Part shown: piece after piece, positions 14,443-20,791 of the stretch
How positions within the stretch are numbered: the stretch's first letter is position 1
Layout of the letters: each line of letters opens with the position of its first letter
Assembly (NCBI GenBank): GCA_947458415.1
Contig: CANGZG010000021.1
Span: 1-20,791 of the forward strand
Length of the DNA stretch: 20,791 nucleotides
From: Comamonadaceae bacterium
GTDB lineage: Bacteria; Pseudomonadota; Gammaproteobacteria; Burkholderiales; Burkholderiaceae_C
Direction of reading: 5' to 3'
The notes under the pieces: model-generated
Told to the model about the DNA's origin: nothing
The model's input: the letters and a program-made list of their open reading frames with translations, nothing else
Database searches by the model: none
Translations under genes and position numbers: made by a program

Positions 14443-15353
14443 TTGCCTCCTTTGGCAACCGGTGGCGCAGACGGCGGCAAGTCGTTGAAACCGGGCAATG
14501 CAAATTTGATCGGTTCAAGCACCATCACATGACGCGCACCTTGCACCCTGGCCATGGACTCACACAAGATGCGGGCGAATACCGTGTCCGCACGGCGCTC
14601 AATTTTGACCACCTTGGCCACTGGAATGCCTGGCGGGTACACGCCATCGACACCGCTGGTGGTGAGCATGTCGCCTTCCTCGATGTCCGCATTGGTGGCC
14701 ATGTAGCGAAGTTCGAGCAAGGGCGCACCACCGAATTCGCCAAAGGCCACACCGCGTGCGCCGGTGCGGGTGTTGAGCACAGGAATCGAATGCTCTCGGT
14801 CGGTGACCAGCGTGATCTCGCTCACCAATGGGTGCACCCGCGTGACCTGACCCAAGATGCCTTGGTCGTCCATCACCGGTGAGCTGGCTTGGATGCCGTG
14901 GTTGGCCCCTTTGTTCAAAATCATTTTGCGGGTGAAAGGGTCTGCCGCTTCGTAAAGCACCTCGGCGGCCTTGGCTGAAGTCGGATAGCGTTGCCCCAAT
15001 TCCAACAAGCTGCGAAGGTGGTTATTTTCTAAAGTGAGTTGCTCAACTTGGCTGGCACTCACCGATTGGGCCAACAATTTTGCCTTGGCCTGTTCGACCG
15101 CACTCAAGGCTTCTTGTTTGCTTTCAAACACGTCATCCACGTGGTCCCAAATCACTTGCGGACGAAGCGCAAGCCATTGCACGGGATACACGACCAAGGA
15201 CAGCGCCCATCGGGCTGGCTGCACGATGTTGTAGCGCAAATCGGCAAACATCAAACCACAAGACAGGCTGCTGAACAAAACCAGCTTGGTGAGCGCAGAC
15301 GTGCCTTGTTTGAAGAAAGGCGGTGGCGTGCGATCCAGCGAGCCGAGTGGCAT
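14439..15353 (-). CDS. mreC: rod shape-determining protein MreC
   Basis: MreC is a bitopic periplasmic scaffold of the rod complex that binds PBP2. The 304-residue protein has a short cytoplasmic N-terminus (MPLGSLDRTPPPFFKQG), a transmembrane helix (about 21-37), a predicted coiled coil with heptads rich in Leu and Ala (about 78-118), and then the beta-barrel periplasmic domain with ILNKGANHGIQ, GILGQVTRVHP and the segment VDGVYPPGIPVAKV. A Pro-rich tail ends the protein. The start ATG follows the mreB TAA with no gap, and the stop overlaps mreD by four bases. The N-terminal DRTPPPFF motif is common in betaproteobacterial MreC. Confidence 0.95.
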   Translation of the reverse strand: MPLGSLDRTPPPFFKQGTSALTKLVLFSSLSCGLMFADLRYNIVQPARWALSLVVYPVQWLALRPQVIWDHVDDVFESKQEALSAVEQAKAKLLAQSVSASQVEQLTLENNHLRSLLELGQRYPTSAKAAEVLYEAADPFTRKMILNKGANHGIQASSPVMDDQGILGQVTRVHPLVSEITLVTDREHSIPVLNTRTGARGVAFGEFGGAPLLELRYMATNADIEEGDMLTTSGVDGVYPPGIPVAKVVKIERRADTVFARILCESMARVQGARHVMVLEPIKFALPGFNDLPPSAPPVAKGGK

Positions 15354-16397
15354 TTATTCGCTGGTGAAAATCGAGCCCAGCCGCTCCATGCGCTCCAGTG
15401 CCAGTCCGCAACCGCGCACCACACAGGTCAGCGGGTCTTCGGCCACCAGCACAGGCAAGCCAGTCTCCTCGGCCATCAAGCGGTCCAGGTCACGCAACAA
15501 CGCGCCGCCGCCGGTGAGCATCATGCCGCGTTCGGCGATGTCTGCGCCCAATTCTGGCGGGGTTTGTTCCAACGCATTTTTGACTGCCGACACAATGTTG
15601 TTCAGCGGATCGGTCAAGGCTTCCAAAATTTCGTTCGAAGAAATGGTGAAAGAGCGTGGCACACCTTCAGACAGGTTGCGGCCCTTGACTTCCATCTCGC
15701 GCACTTCACTGCCCGGGAACGCAGAGCCGATTTGTTTTTTGATGGCTTCCGCGGTGGGCTCACCAATCAACATGCCGTAATTGCGGCGGATGTAGTTGAT
15801 GATGGCCTCGTCAAATTTGTCGCCACCCACACGCACGCTGCCTTTGTAGACCATGCCGCCCAAAGAAATCACGCCGACTTCGGTGGTGCCGCCGCCAATG
15901 TCAACCACCATGGAACCGCTGGCGTCGCTGACCGGCAAACCCGCGCCAATGGCCGCGGCCATGGGCTCTTCAATCAAATAAACCTCGGAGGCACCGGCGC
16001 CCAATGCAGATTCACGGATGGCGCGTCGCTCAACTTGGGTTGAGCCGCAAGGCACGCAAATGATGATGCGCGGACTGGGCTTGAGCAAGGACCGAGGGTG
16101 CACCATCTTGATGAATTGCTTGAGCATTTGCTCGGTCACCGTGAAGTCGGCGATCACGCCATCTTTCATCGGACGAATGGCTTCGATGTTGCCGGGGACT
16201 TTGCCGAGCATGGCCTTGGCTTCATGGCCGACGGCTTGTATGCTTTTTTTGCCTTGTGGCCCGCCTTCGTGGCGGATGGACACCACTGACGGCTCATCCA
16301 ACACAATACCGCGGTCTCTCACATAAATCAGGGTGTTGGCGGTGCCCAAGTCAATGGCCAAGTCGGTGGAGAAATACCGACGAAATGCTCCAAACAT
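15354..16397 (-). CDS. mreB: rod shape-determining protein MreB (bacterial actin)
   Basis: MreB forms membrane-bound filaments that orient cell-wall elongation. The 347-residue protein opens MFGAFRRYFSTDLAIDLGTANTLIYV, with the short amphipathic N-terminus that contacts the membrane and the phosphate-1 loop DLGTANT. The phosphate-2 loop is VVDIGGGTTEVGVISLGG, and the adenosine motif is MLTGGGALLRDLD. The start at 16397 is preceded by AGAGAGG with a six-base gap; the frame stays open upstream to 16460 without similarity to MreB. It is the first gene of mreB-mreC-mreD-mrdA and diverges from gatC. Regulation may involve the overlapping -10-like elements at 16432-16438. Confidence 0.97.
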   Translation of the reverse strand: MFGAFRRYFSTDLAIDLGTANTLIYVRDRGIVLDEPSVVSIRHEGGPQGKKSIQAVGHEAKAMLGKVPGNIEAIRPMKDGVIADFTVTEQMLKQFIKMVHPRSLLKPSPRIIICVPCGSTQVERRAIRESALGAGASEVYLIEEPMAAAIGAGLPVSDASGSMVVDIGGGTTEVGVISLGGMVYKGSVRVGGDKFDEAIINYIRRNYGMLIGEPTAEAIKKQIGSAFPGSEVREMEVKGRNLSEGVPRSFTISSNEILEALTDPLNNIVSAVKNALEQTPPELGADIAERGMMLTGGGALLRDLDRLMAEETGLPVLVAEDPLTCVVRGCGLALERMERLGSIFTSE

Positions 16398-16431
16398 CAC
16401 AATCCTCTCTGGGTAATTCCAGTAAAGGCGA

Positions 16432-16438
16432 GATAATA
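16432..16438. promoter_or_regulatory. overlapping divergent -10 elements between mreB and gatC
   Basis: GATAAT (16432-16437) on the plus strand and TATTAT (16438-16433) on the minus strand lie on top of one another in the sequence GATAATA. With typical spacing they would start transcripts near 16444 toward gatC and near 16426 toward mreB, about 18 bases apart. Neither direction has a good TTGACA-like -35 at 16 to 18 bases. This is a weak promoter prediction that rests on -10 symmetry. Confidence 0.33.
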
Positions 16439-16491
16439 CCTGAACACCCTTACTCCCCATGGCGGTTCAGGCCGTTTTTGATTTTTCGCTT

Positions 16492-16827
16492 ATGTCTTTG
16501 ACACCCCACGATATCCAACGCTTGGCGCAACTCTCGCGGTTGCAGTTTGACGCCCCAACCGCCGAACGCATGCTTGGCCAACTCAATGGTTTTTTTGAGA
16601 TCGTCGAACAAATGCGCGCAGTAGACACCAATGGCGTGGTGCCGATGGCGCATCCGTTGGATGCCATGCACGGTTTGCGCCAAACCATTGCCGACACCGA
16701 CGAGCATGGCATGACGCTGCGTTTGCGCGACGACCTGGTCAGCGAAACCAATCAACGTGATGCCAACATGCAAAACGCGCCCGCCAAAGACCGGGGCTTG
16801 TTTTTGGTGCCGAAAGTGATCGAGTAA
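16492..16827 (+). CDS. gatC: aspartyl/glutamyl-tRNA amidotransferase subunit C
   Basis: GatC wraps around GatA and stabilises the GatCAB complex, which amidates Glu-tRNA(Gln) or Asp-tRNA(Asn) in bacteria lacking the matching synthetase. The 111-residue protein starts MSLTPHDIQRLAQLSRL, the typical GatC helix. It continues with the internal DTNGVVPMAHPLD loop (about 45-57) and LRDDLVSE, and ends DRGLFLVPKVIE, the family's conserved C-terminus. I chose the ATG at 16492 because it gives that N-terminus; an in-frame ATG at 16459 would add 11 residues without similarity, and neither start has a clear ribosome site. It is the first gene of gatCAB and lies three bases before gatA. Confidence 0.94.
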   Translation: MSLTPHDIQRLAQLSRLQFDAPTAERMLGQLNGFFEIVEQMRAVDTNGVVPMAHPLDAMHGLRQTIADTDEHGMTLRLRDDLVSETNQRDANMQNAPAKDRGLFLVPKVIE

Positions 16828-16830
16828 GCC

Positions 16831-18357
16831 ATGGCTGATTTGCACGACATGACAGTCGCCGAATTGGCGGCGGGTCTTAAACAAAGAGATTTCAGCGCGG
16901 TCGAATTGGCCAAGCGTTTTTTGGCACGCATGGGCGGCAACCCGCACAACGCGTTTTTGGACATCGACAGCGAAGTGACATTGGCGCAGGCCACAGCCTC
17001 TGATCAAAAAATTGCCGATGGCACTGCCGGCCCATTAGAGGGCGTGCCGATTGCGCACAAAGACATTTTTGTCACCCGCGAATTCGCCACCACCGCGGGC
17101 TCGCACATGTTGAAAAACTACCGCTCACCATTTGACGCCACGGTGGTGCAGCGATTGCGCGAAGCCGGCATGGTGAGCTTGGGCAAGCTCAATTGCGACG
17201 AGTTCGCCATGGGCTCGGCCAACGAAAATTCGGCTTACGGTGCAGTCACCAACCCTTGGGACACCACACGCATTCCTGGCGGCTCGTCGGGTGGCAGCGC
17301 GGCCGCCGTGGCTGCTCGCTTGGCACCTGCGGCCACTGGCACCGACACCGGCGGCTCCATTCGCCAACCCGCTGCGTTTTGCGGCATCACTGGTATCAAA
17401 CCCACTTACGGTCGTGCATCGCGTTACGGCATGGTGGCATTTGCATCCAGCTTGGACCAGGCCGGTCCGATGGCGCGCAGTGCAGAAGATTGCGCCTTGT
17501 TGTTGTCGGCGATGTGCGGGCCCGACTTGGACCGAGACTCGACTTCATTGAATGTCGCCAATGAAGACTTTTCCCGACTGCTTGTCTTGCCTGCAAGTGA
17601 CAAACCTTTGGCAAAAGCGGGCAAAGATGGCAGTGCTTTGCGCATCGGGGTGCCAGACCATTGGCTGGCATGGGAAGAGGGGCATGCGTCAGCTCAAGTG
17701 GATGGTTGCTCACCCGCCGTTCGCGTCGCCATACAAAATGCATTGCACGCTTACGAACAACTCGGCGCAGTGGTGCAAAGCATTCCCTTGCCCCACACAC
17801 AACTTTCGATTCCTGTGTACTACATCGTGTGTGCAGCCGAAGCCTCCAGTAACTTGAGCCGTTTTGACGGCGTGAAATTCGGTCACCGTGCCAAAGAGTT
17901 TTCTGACCTGGCCGACATGTACCAACGCACCCGTTCTGAAGGGTTTGGTGATGAAGTCAAACGCCGCATCATGATTGGCAGCTATGTGTTGTCACACGGC
18001 TATTACGACGCCTACTATTTGCAAGCGCAAAAAATTCGACGCCTGATCGCAGACGGTTTTCAAACCGCGTTCGCACAATGTGACGTGATTGCCGGACCCG
18101 TCGCGCCCACCACCGCATGGAAACTTGGCGACAAAGCCAATGACCCGGTCGCCAACTACCTGGCCGACATCTTCACCTTGCCTGCGTCACTCGCCGGGCT
18201 GCCTTGCATGAGCATCCCTGTGGGTTTGGGTGACACAGGCTTGCCTGTCGGCTTGCAACTGATTGGCAATTATTTGCAAGAAGCATCGCTGTTGAATCTG
18301 GCGCATCGCTTTCAGCAAGTGACGCAACATCACTTGGCCAAACCGGAGGGTGTGTAA
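16831..18357 (+). CDS. gatA: aspartyl/glutamyl-tRNA amidotransferase subunit A
   Basis: GatA is the glutaminase that releases ammonia for the amidation of mischarged tRNA by GatB. The 508-residue protein is an amidase-signature enzyme with the Ser-cisSer-Lys triad: Lys77 in GVPIAHKDIF, Ser152 within PGGSSGGSAAAVA, and Ser176 in TDTGGSIRQPAAFCG. The segment GIKPTYGRASRYGMVAFASSLDQ is diagnostic for GatA. The length is a little above that of many homologues because of an insertion near residues 245-290. It starts three bases after the gatC stop, and its TAA abuts the gatB ATG. General amidases are the alternative, but the GatCAB context settles the call. Confidence 0.97.
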   Translation: MADLHDMTVAELAAGLKQRDFSAVELAKRFLARMGGNPHNAFLDIDSEVTLAQATASDQKIADGTAGPLEGVPIAHKDIFVTREFATTAGSHMLKNYRSPFDATVVQRLREAGMVSLGKLNCDEFAMGSANENSAYGAVTNPWDTTRIPGGSSGGSAAAVAARLAPAATGTDTGGSIRQPAAFCGITGIKPTYGRASRYGMVAFASSLDQAGPMARSAEDCALLLSAMCGPDLDRDSTSLNVANEDFSRLLVLPASDKPLAKAGKDGSALRIGVPDHWLAWEEGHASAQVDGCSPAVRVAIQNALHAYEQLGAVVQSIPLPHTQLSIPVYYIVCAAEASSNLSRFDGVKFGHRAKEFSDLADMYQRTRSEGFGDEVKRRIMIGSYVLSHGYYDAYYLQAQKIRRLIADGFQTAFAQCDVIAGPVAPTTAWKLGDKANDPVANYLADIFTLPASLAGLPCMSIPVGLGDTGLPVGLQLIGNYLQEASLLNLAHRFQQVTQHHLAKPEGV

Positions 18358-19803
18358 ATGGGCGCCGCCAAATTGGTTCATGGGTATGAAGTGGTGATCG
18401 GGTTCGAAACCCACGCGCAACTCTCGACGCAAAGCAAAATTTTCAGTCGCGCCTCCACGGCCTTTGGTGCGCAAGCCAACACGCAAGCTTGCGGGGTGGA
18501 CTTGGCCTTGCCGGGCACGTTACCCGTGATGAACAAAGGCGCGGTCGAGCGCGCCATCGAACTCGGACTGGCGTTGGGCTCGCACATCGCAGAGCGCAGC
18601 GTGTTCGCGCGCAAAAATTATTTCTACCCTGATTTGCCCAAGGGCTACCAAATCAGTCAATTTGAAATCCCCGTGGTCCAAGGCGGCTCGGTGTCTTTCT
18701 TTTTGGGTGAAGAGAAAAAAACCGTGCGTTTGGTGCGGGCACATTTGGAGGAGGATGCGGGCAAGTCGTTGCATGAAGACTTCATTGGTCAATCCGGGAT
18801 TGACTTGAACCGCGCAGGCACACCACTGCTGGAAATCGTGACCGAGCCCGATATCCGCTCCAGCGAAGAAGCCGTGGCGTATGCGAAAGAGTTGCACAAA
18901 ATCGTCACGTGGATTGGCATTTGCGACGGGAACATGCAAGAGGGCAGTTTCCGTTGTGACGCCAACGTGTCGGTGCGCAAACCCGGCGCACCGCTGGGCA
19001 CACGGCGTGAAATCAAAAACTTGAACAGCTTCAAGTTCATGCAACAAGCCATCGACTATGAAGTGCGTTGGCAGATCGAGCAAATTGAAGACGGCCATGC
19101 CATTCAACAAGCCACGGTCCTGTTCAACCCTGACACTGGCGAGACCCGCGCCATGCGCACGAAAGAAGATGCGGCGGATTACCGTTACTTCCCCGACCCG
19201 GATTTGCCACCGCTGGTGATTTCACGCGACTGGGTGGAGCGCGTGCGCAGCGAGATGGCCGAATTGCCCCGCGTGATGGCAGAACGGTTTGTGACGCAAC
19301 ACGGATTGCCCGAGTACGACGCGACCACGCTCACGCAAAGCAAAGCCATGGCGGCTTATTTTGAAGACACCGCTCGGGCTTGTGGTCAGCCCAAATTGGC
19401 CAGCAACTGGATCATGGGCGAGTTGTCGCGCCGCATGAATGCAGATGACTTGGGCATTGATCAATCACCAGTCAGCGCCACTCAACTCGCTGCGTTGATC
19501 AACCGGATCACGGACAACACCATCAGCAACAGTGCAGCCAAACAGGTGTTTGATGTGATGTGGACCGAAGGCGGTGATGTCGACAGCATCATCGAAGCCA
19601 AAGGCCTCAAACAAATGAACGACACCGGCGCTTTGGAGGCCCTCATTGACGAAGTGCTCGCTGCCAACCCCCAAAATGTGGAAGAGTACAAGGCCGGCAA
19701 CACCAAAGCCTTGAACGGGCTGGTCGGGCCGATCATGAAAGCCAGCAAGGGTAAGGCGAACCCTGCGCAAGTCAATGCGTTGTTGCTCAAAAAACTCGGT
19801 TGA
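18358..19803 (+). CDS. gatB: aspartyl/glutamyl-tRNA amidotransferase subunit B
   Basis: GatB is the kinase-like subunit that activates the side-chain carboxylate of Glu-tRNA(Gln) or Asp-tRNA(Asn) and binds the tRNA. The 481-residue protein has the N-terminal EVVIGFETHAQLSTQSKIFS motif, RKNYFYPDLPKGYQISQFEIP, and HLEEDAGKSLHE. The signature GSFRCDANVSVR precedes the C-terminal helical and YqeY-like tail domain, which ends NPAQVNALLLKKLG. The ATG directly follows the gatA stop with a GGAGGG ribosome site eight bases upstream, inside the end of gatA. No clear terminator follows the gene; the 113 bases before the toxin frame contain only a weak 5-bp hairpin near 19830-19849. Confidence 0.97.
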   Translation: MGAAKLVHGYEVVIGFETHAQLSTQSKIFSRASTAFGAQANTQACGVDLALPGTLPVMNKGAVERAIELGLALGSHIAERSVFARKNYFYPDLPKGYQISQFEIPVVQGGSVSFFLGEEKKTVRLVRAHLEEDAGKSLHEDFIGQSGIDLNRAGTPLLEIVTEPDIRSSEEAVAYAKELHKIVTWIGICDGNMQEGSFRCDANVSVRKPGAPLGTRREIKNLNSFKFMQQAIDYEVRWQIEQIEDGHAIQQATVLFNPDTGETRAMRTKEDAADYRYFPDPDLPPLVISRDWVERVRSEMAELPRVMAERFVTQHGLPEYDATTLTQSKAMAAYFEDTARACGQPKLASNWIMGELSRRMNADDLGIDQSPVSATQLAALINRITDNTISNSAAKQVFDVMWTEGGDVDSIIEAKGLKQMNDTGALEALIDEVLAANPQNVEEYKAGNTKALNGLVGPIMKASKGKANPAQVNALLLKKLG

Positions 19804-19895
19804 CTCTGACAACACAGTGATTCTGACCAAGTGGCAAGCAAGTACCACTCACACAATCTGAACGCACCGCACTGACAGCCAGAAGCGCATTCCCC

Positions 19896-19920
19896 TCAAA
19901 CTCGGGAAACATCAGTTTGA
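19896..19920. promoter_or_regulatory. inverted-repeat operator candidate of the toxin-antitoxin pair
   Basis: TCAAACT (19896-19902) and AGTTTGA (19914-19920) are perfect 7-bp inverted arms separated by 11 bases. The right arm overlaps the TTGACA -35 box of the predicted toxin-antitoxin promoter, a good place for repression by the helix-turn-helix antitoxin. Autoregulation is the rule for type II systems; that this exact site is bound is inference. Confidence 0.5.
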
Positions 19921-19946
19921 CACGGGGTCGTCCTTTGGACTACTAT
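19917..19946 (+). promoter_or_regulatory. promoter of the BrnT/HTH toxin-antitoxin operon
   Basis: A perfect -35 TTGACA (19917-19922) is followed by an 18-base spacer and TACTAT (19941-19946, 4 of 6 matches to TATAAT). The predicted start is near 19953. This coincides with an in-frame TTG of the toxin, so the toxin message may be leaderless. The -35 is overlapped by the right arm of the inverted repeat. Confidence 0.55.
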
Positions 19947-19952
19947 TGGGGT

Positions 19953-20234
19953 TTGCAATTTGAGTGGGATGAAAGCAAAAGCGAGTACTGTTTTTTGCAG
20001 CGGGGGTTTGATTTCGCCTATGCCAGTCAAGCCTTTCAAGATCCTCAGCAACGGGTGCAAGCCGATACACGATGGGAGTATGGCGAACAACGGTTTCAAT
20101 TGCTGGGCCAAATCGATGGCCGGGTGTTTGTGGTGATTTTTGCAGAGCGCACCACACGCATTCGAATCATTTCAGCACGAAAAGCAAATTCAAGGGAGAT
20201 CAAGTTTTATGAACACCAACCTCGATCGCTTTAA
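19953..20234 (+). CDS. brnT: BrnT family type II toxin
   Basis: BrnT toxins are small RelE-like ribonucleases that inhibit translation and are neutralised by a partner encoded directly downstream. The product of about 93 residues begins QFEWDESK after the start, has the mid-segment RGFDFAYASQAFQDP typical of BrnT, and ends with the family motif RIISARKANSREIKFYEHQ. The frame has no ATG or GTG near its beginning; in-frame TTGs lie at 19917, 19935 and 19953. I prefer 19953 because BrnT proteins start just before the FEWD motif and the 19917 TTG sits inside a perfect -35 box. The end overlaps the antitoxin gene by 26 bases, and the antitoxin ribosome site is inside this gene. Base composition looks richer in A and T than gatB. 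Confident about family, less so about start. Confidence 0.85.
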   Translation: MQFEWDESKSEYCFLQRGFDFAYASQAFQDPQQRVQADTRWEYGEQRFQLLGQIDGRVFVVIFAERTTRIRIISARKANSREIKFYEHQPRSL

Positions 20235-20544
20235 GTTACCTCGCACAAAAAAAATGCCTGTTGGCAAAGTTGATTTGGTCAGGGTAGATGCCACCACAGC
20301 ATCCCAAATTCGCCGGCATCAACGCGATGACAGCCTGCAAGCCCAAGCCGATGGCGCTGCCTATGTGCGCGGAATCCGGGAGCGGTTAGGATTTTCTCAA
20401 TCTGAATTTGCTGCACGCATCAACATACCTCTGGATACATTGCGCAACTGGGAACAAGGTAAACGTAAACCGACAGGTGCCGCCTCGGCATTACTCAAAA
20501 TTCTGGACAAAGCGCCTAAAGCAGCTCTGCATGCATTGGTTTGA
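20209..20544 (+). CDS. helix-turn-helix (Xre-like) antitoxin partner of BrnT
   Basis: A 111-residue DNA-binding protein that would neutralise the upstream toxin and repress the pair. The N-terminal half is basic and polar (RFKLPRTKKMPVGKVDLVRV) and probably contacts the toxin. The C-terminal half is a helix-turn-helix of the Xre class (about 56-101) with SQSEFAARINIPLDTLRNWEQG, followed by PTGAASALLKILDKAPKAALHAL, the ending seen in HigA-like antitoxins. The ATG (20209) has a GGGAG site about 10 bases upstream inside brnT. The canonical BrnA antitoxin is a ribbon-helix-helix protein; this one is not, so the pairing is atypical. An open frame upstream to 20140 only overlaps the toxin gene. Confidence 0.85.
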   Translation: MNTNLDRFKLPRTKKMPVGKVDLVRVDATTASQIRRHQRDDSLQAQADGAAYVRGIRERLGFSQSEFAARINIPLDTLRNWEQGKRKPTGAASALLKILDKAPKAALHALV

Positions 20545-20578
20545 ATGTGAGGCTTCACACTGAAAAGCATTCATTCCC

Positions 20579-20791
20579 ATGCCAACCCCCCTCATCCTCA
20601 TCCCAGGCTTGATGTGCGACCACAGCGTGTGGTCACCCTTATTGCCTTTGCTTGCCCATCAACAAATTCAAATCGCTGACCATGGCGACAGCGACTCGTT
20701 GGTTGAGATGGCGCGTCGCTTGCTGAACAACGCGCCACCTTCGTTTGATGTGGCAGGCCACTCCATGGGTGGTCGGGTGGCTTTAGAGGTG
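20579..20791 (+). CDS. alpha/beta fold hydrolase, N-terminal part (cut by window edge)
   Basis: The 71 codons before the window ends encode the start of an alpha/beta hydrolase: MPTPLILIPGLMCDHSVWSP, with the oxyanion-type LIPGLMCD strand-turn, and then AGHSMGGRVALEV, with the nucleophile elbow GHSMG around Ser62. No signal peptide is evident. The acid and His of the triad lie beyond the window. The ATG at 20579 follows the antitoxin stop by 34 bases and has no strong ribosome site. The gap contains a short TGTGA-GGCT-TCACA hairpin (20546-20559). The substrate is unknown; esterases and 3-oxoadipate enol-lactonase-like enzymes share this N-terminus. Confidence 0.85.
   Translation, partial: MPTPLILIPGLMCDHSVWSPLLPLLAHQQIQIADHGDSDSLVEMARRLLNNAPPSFDVAGHSMGGRVALEV

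Noticed and set aside
15039..16043. 334-codon plus-strand open frame opposite mreC and mreB
   Set aside because: Runs across two conserved genes and has no domain signature.
19830..19849. AGTGG...CCACT hairpin after gatB considered as a terminator
   Set aside because: Stem of only five pairs with a ten-base loop and no T-tract.
20546..20559. TGTGA-GGCT-TCACA considered as a CRP site
   Set aside because: The arms match CRP half-sites but the spacer is four bases, not six; more likely a chance hairpin after the antitoxin gene.

Overview
The window looks like a chromosomal segment of a betaproteobacterium in the order Burkholderiales, most likely a Comamonadaceae relative (Limnohabitans or Rhodoferax type). 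This rests on the divergent mreBCD-mrdA / gatCAB arrangement, a HemJ next to a HemB without the zinc cysteines, the S12 N-terminus MPTINQLVRQGR, and moderately GC-rich DNA. No species call is possible from the sequence alone. There are no tRNAs, rRNAs, insertion sequences or CRISPR arrays. No gene-free stretch exceeds 300 bases; the longest gap (10981-11160) holds an intrinsic terminator.

Left part (1-3921, minus strand): a compact operon reads hemJ, a VanZ-like membrane protein, a small thioredoxin-like [2Fe-2S] ferredoxin, an alpha/beta hydrolase and a PBP5-type D,D-carboxypeptidase. It is followed by the promoter and first 33 codons of rpsL (S12), the head of a str-type operon that leaves the window. 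hemB lies divergently (4034-5041), so two heme biosynthesis genes share one intergenic region.

Middle part (5054-11919): a two-gene minus-strand unit (dienelactone hydrolase and a 2-hydroxychromene-2-carboxylate isomerase/DsbA-like protein) diverges from a plus-strand catabolic operon. That operon reads SDR dehydrogenase, MaoC hydratase, CoA-acylating (methyl)malonate-semialdehyde dehydrogenase (mmsA) and GMC flavin oxidoreductase. The GMC-MmsA pair would suit oxidation of 3-hydroxypropionate or a related hydroxyacid through malonate semialdehyde to acetyl-CoA or propionyl-CoA; this is inference. A strong terminator follows, then a TauE/SafE-type transporter.

Right part (11921-19803): the cell-shape genes mreB-mreC-mreD-mrdA (minus strand, overlapping or abutting) define the rod elongation machinery. 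The gatC-gatA-gatB operon for tRNA-dependent amidation runs divergently from mreB across a short region with overlapping, opposed -10-like elements.

Right end (19804-20791): a small BrnT-type toxin gene overlaps a gene for an Xre-like helix-turn-helix antitoxin, instead of the usual ribbon-helix-helix BrnA. It has a recognisable promoter and an inverted-repeat operator candidate, and its toxin lacks any ATG or GTG start. A truncated alpha/beta hydrolase gene closes the window. This toxin-antitoxin module and the four-gene catabolic operon are the most interesting accessory features. I found no clear-cut new large system.
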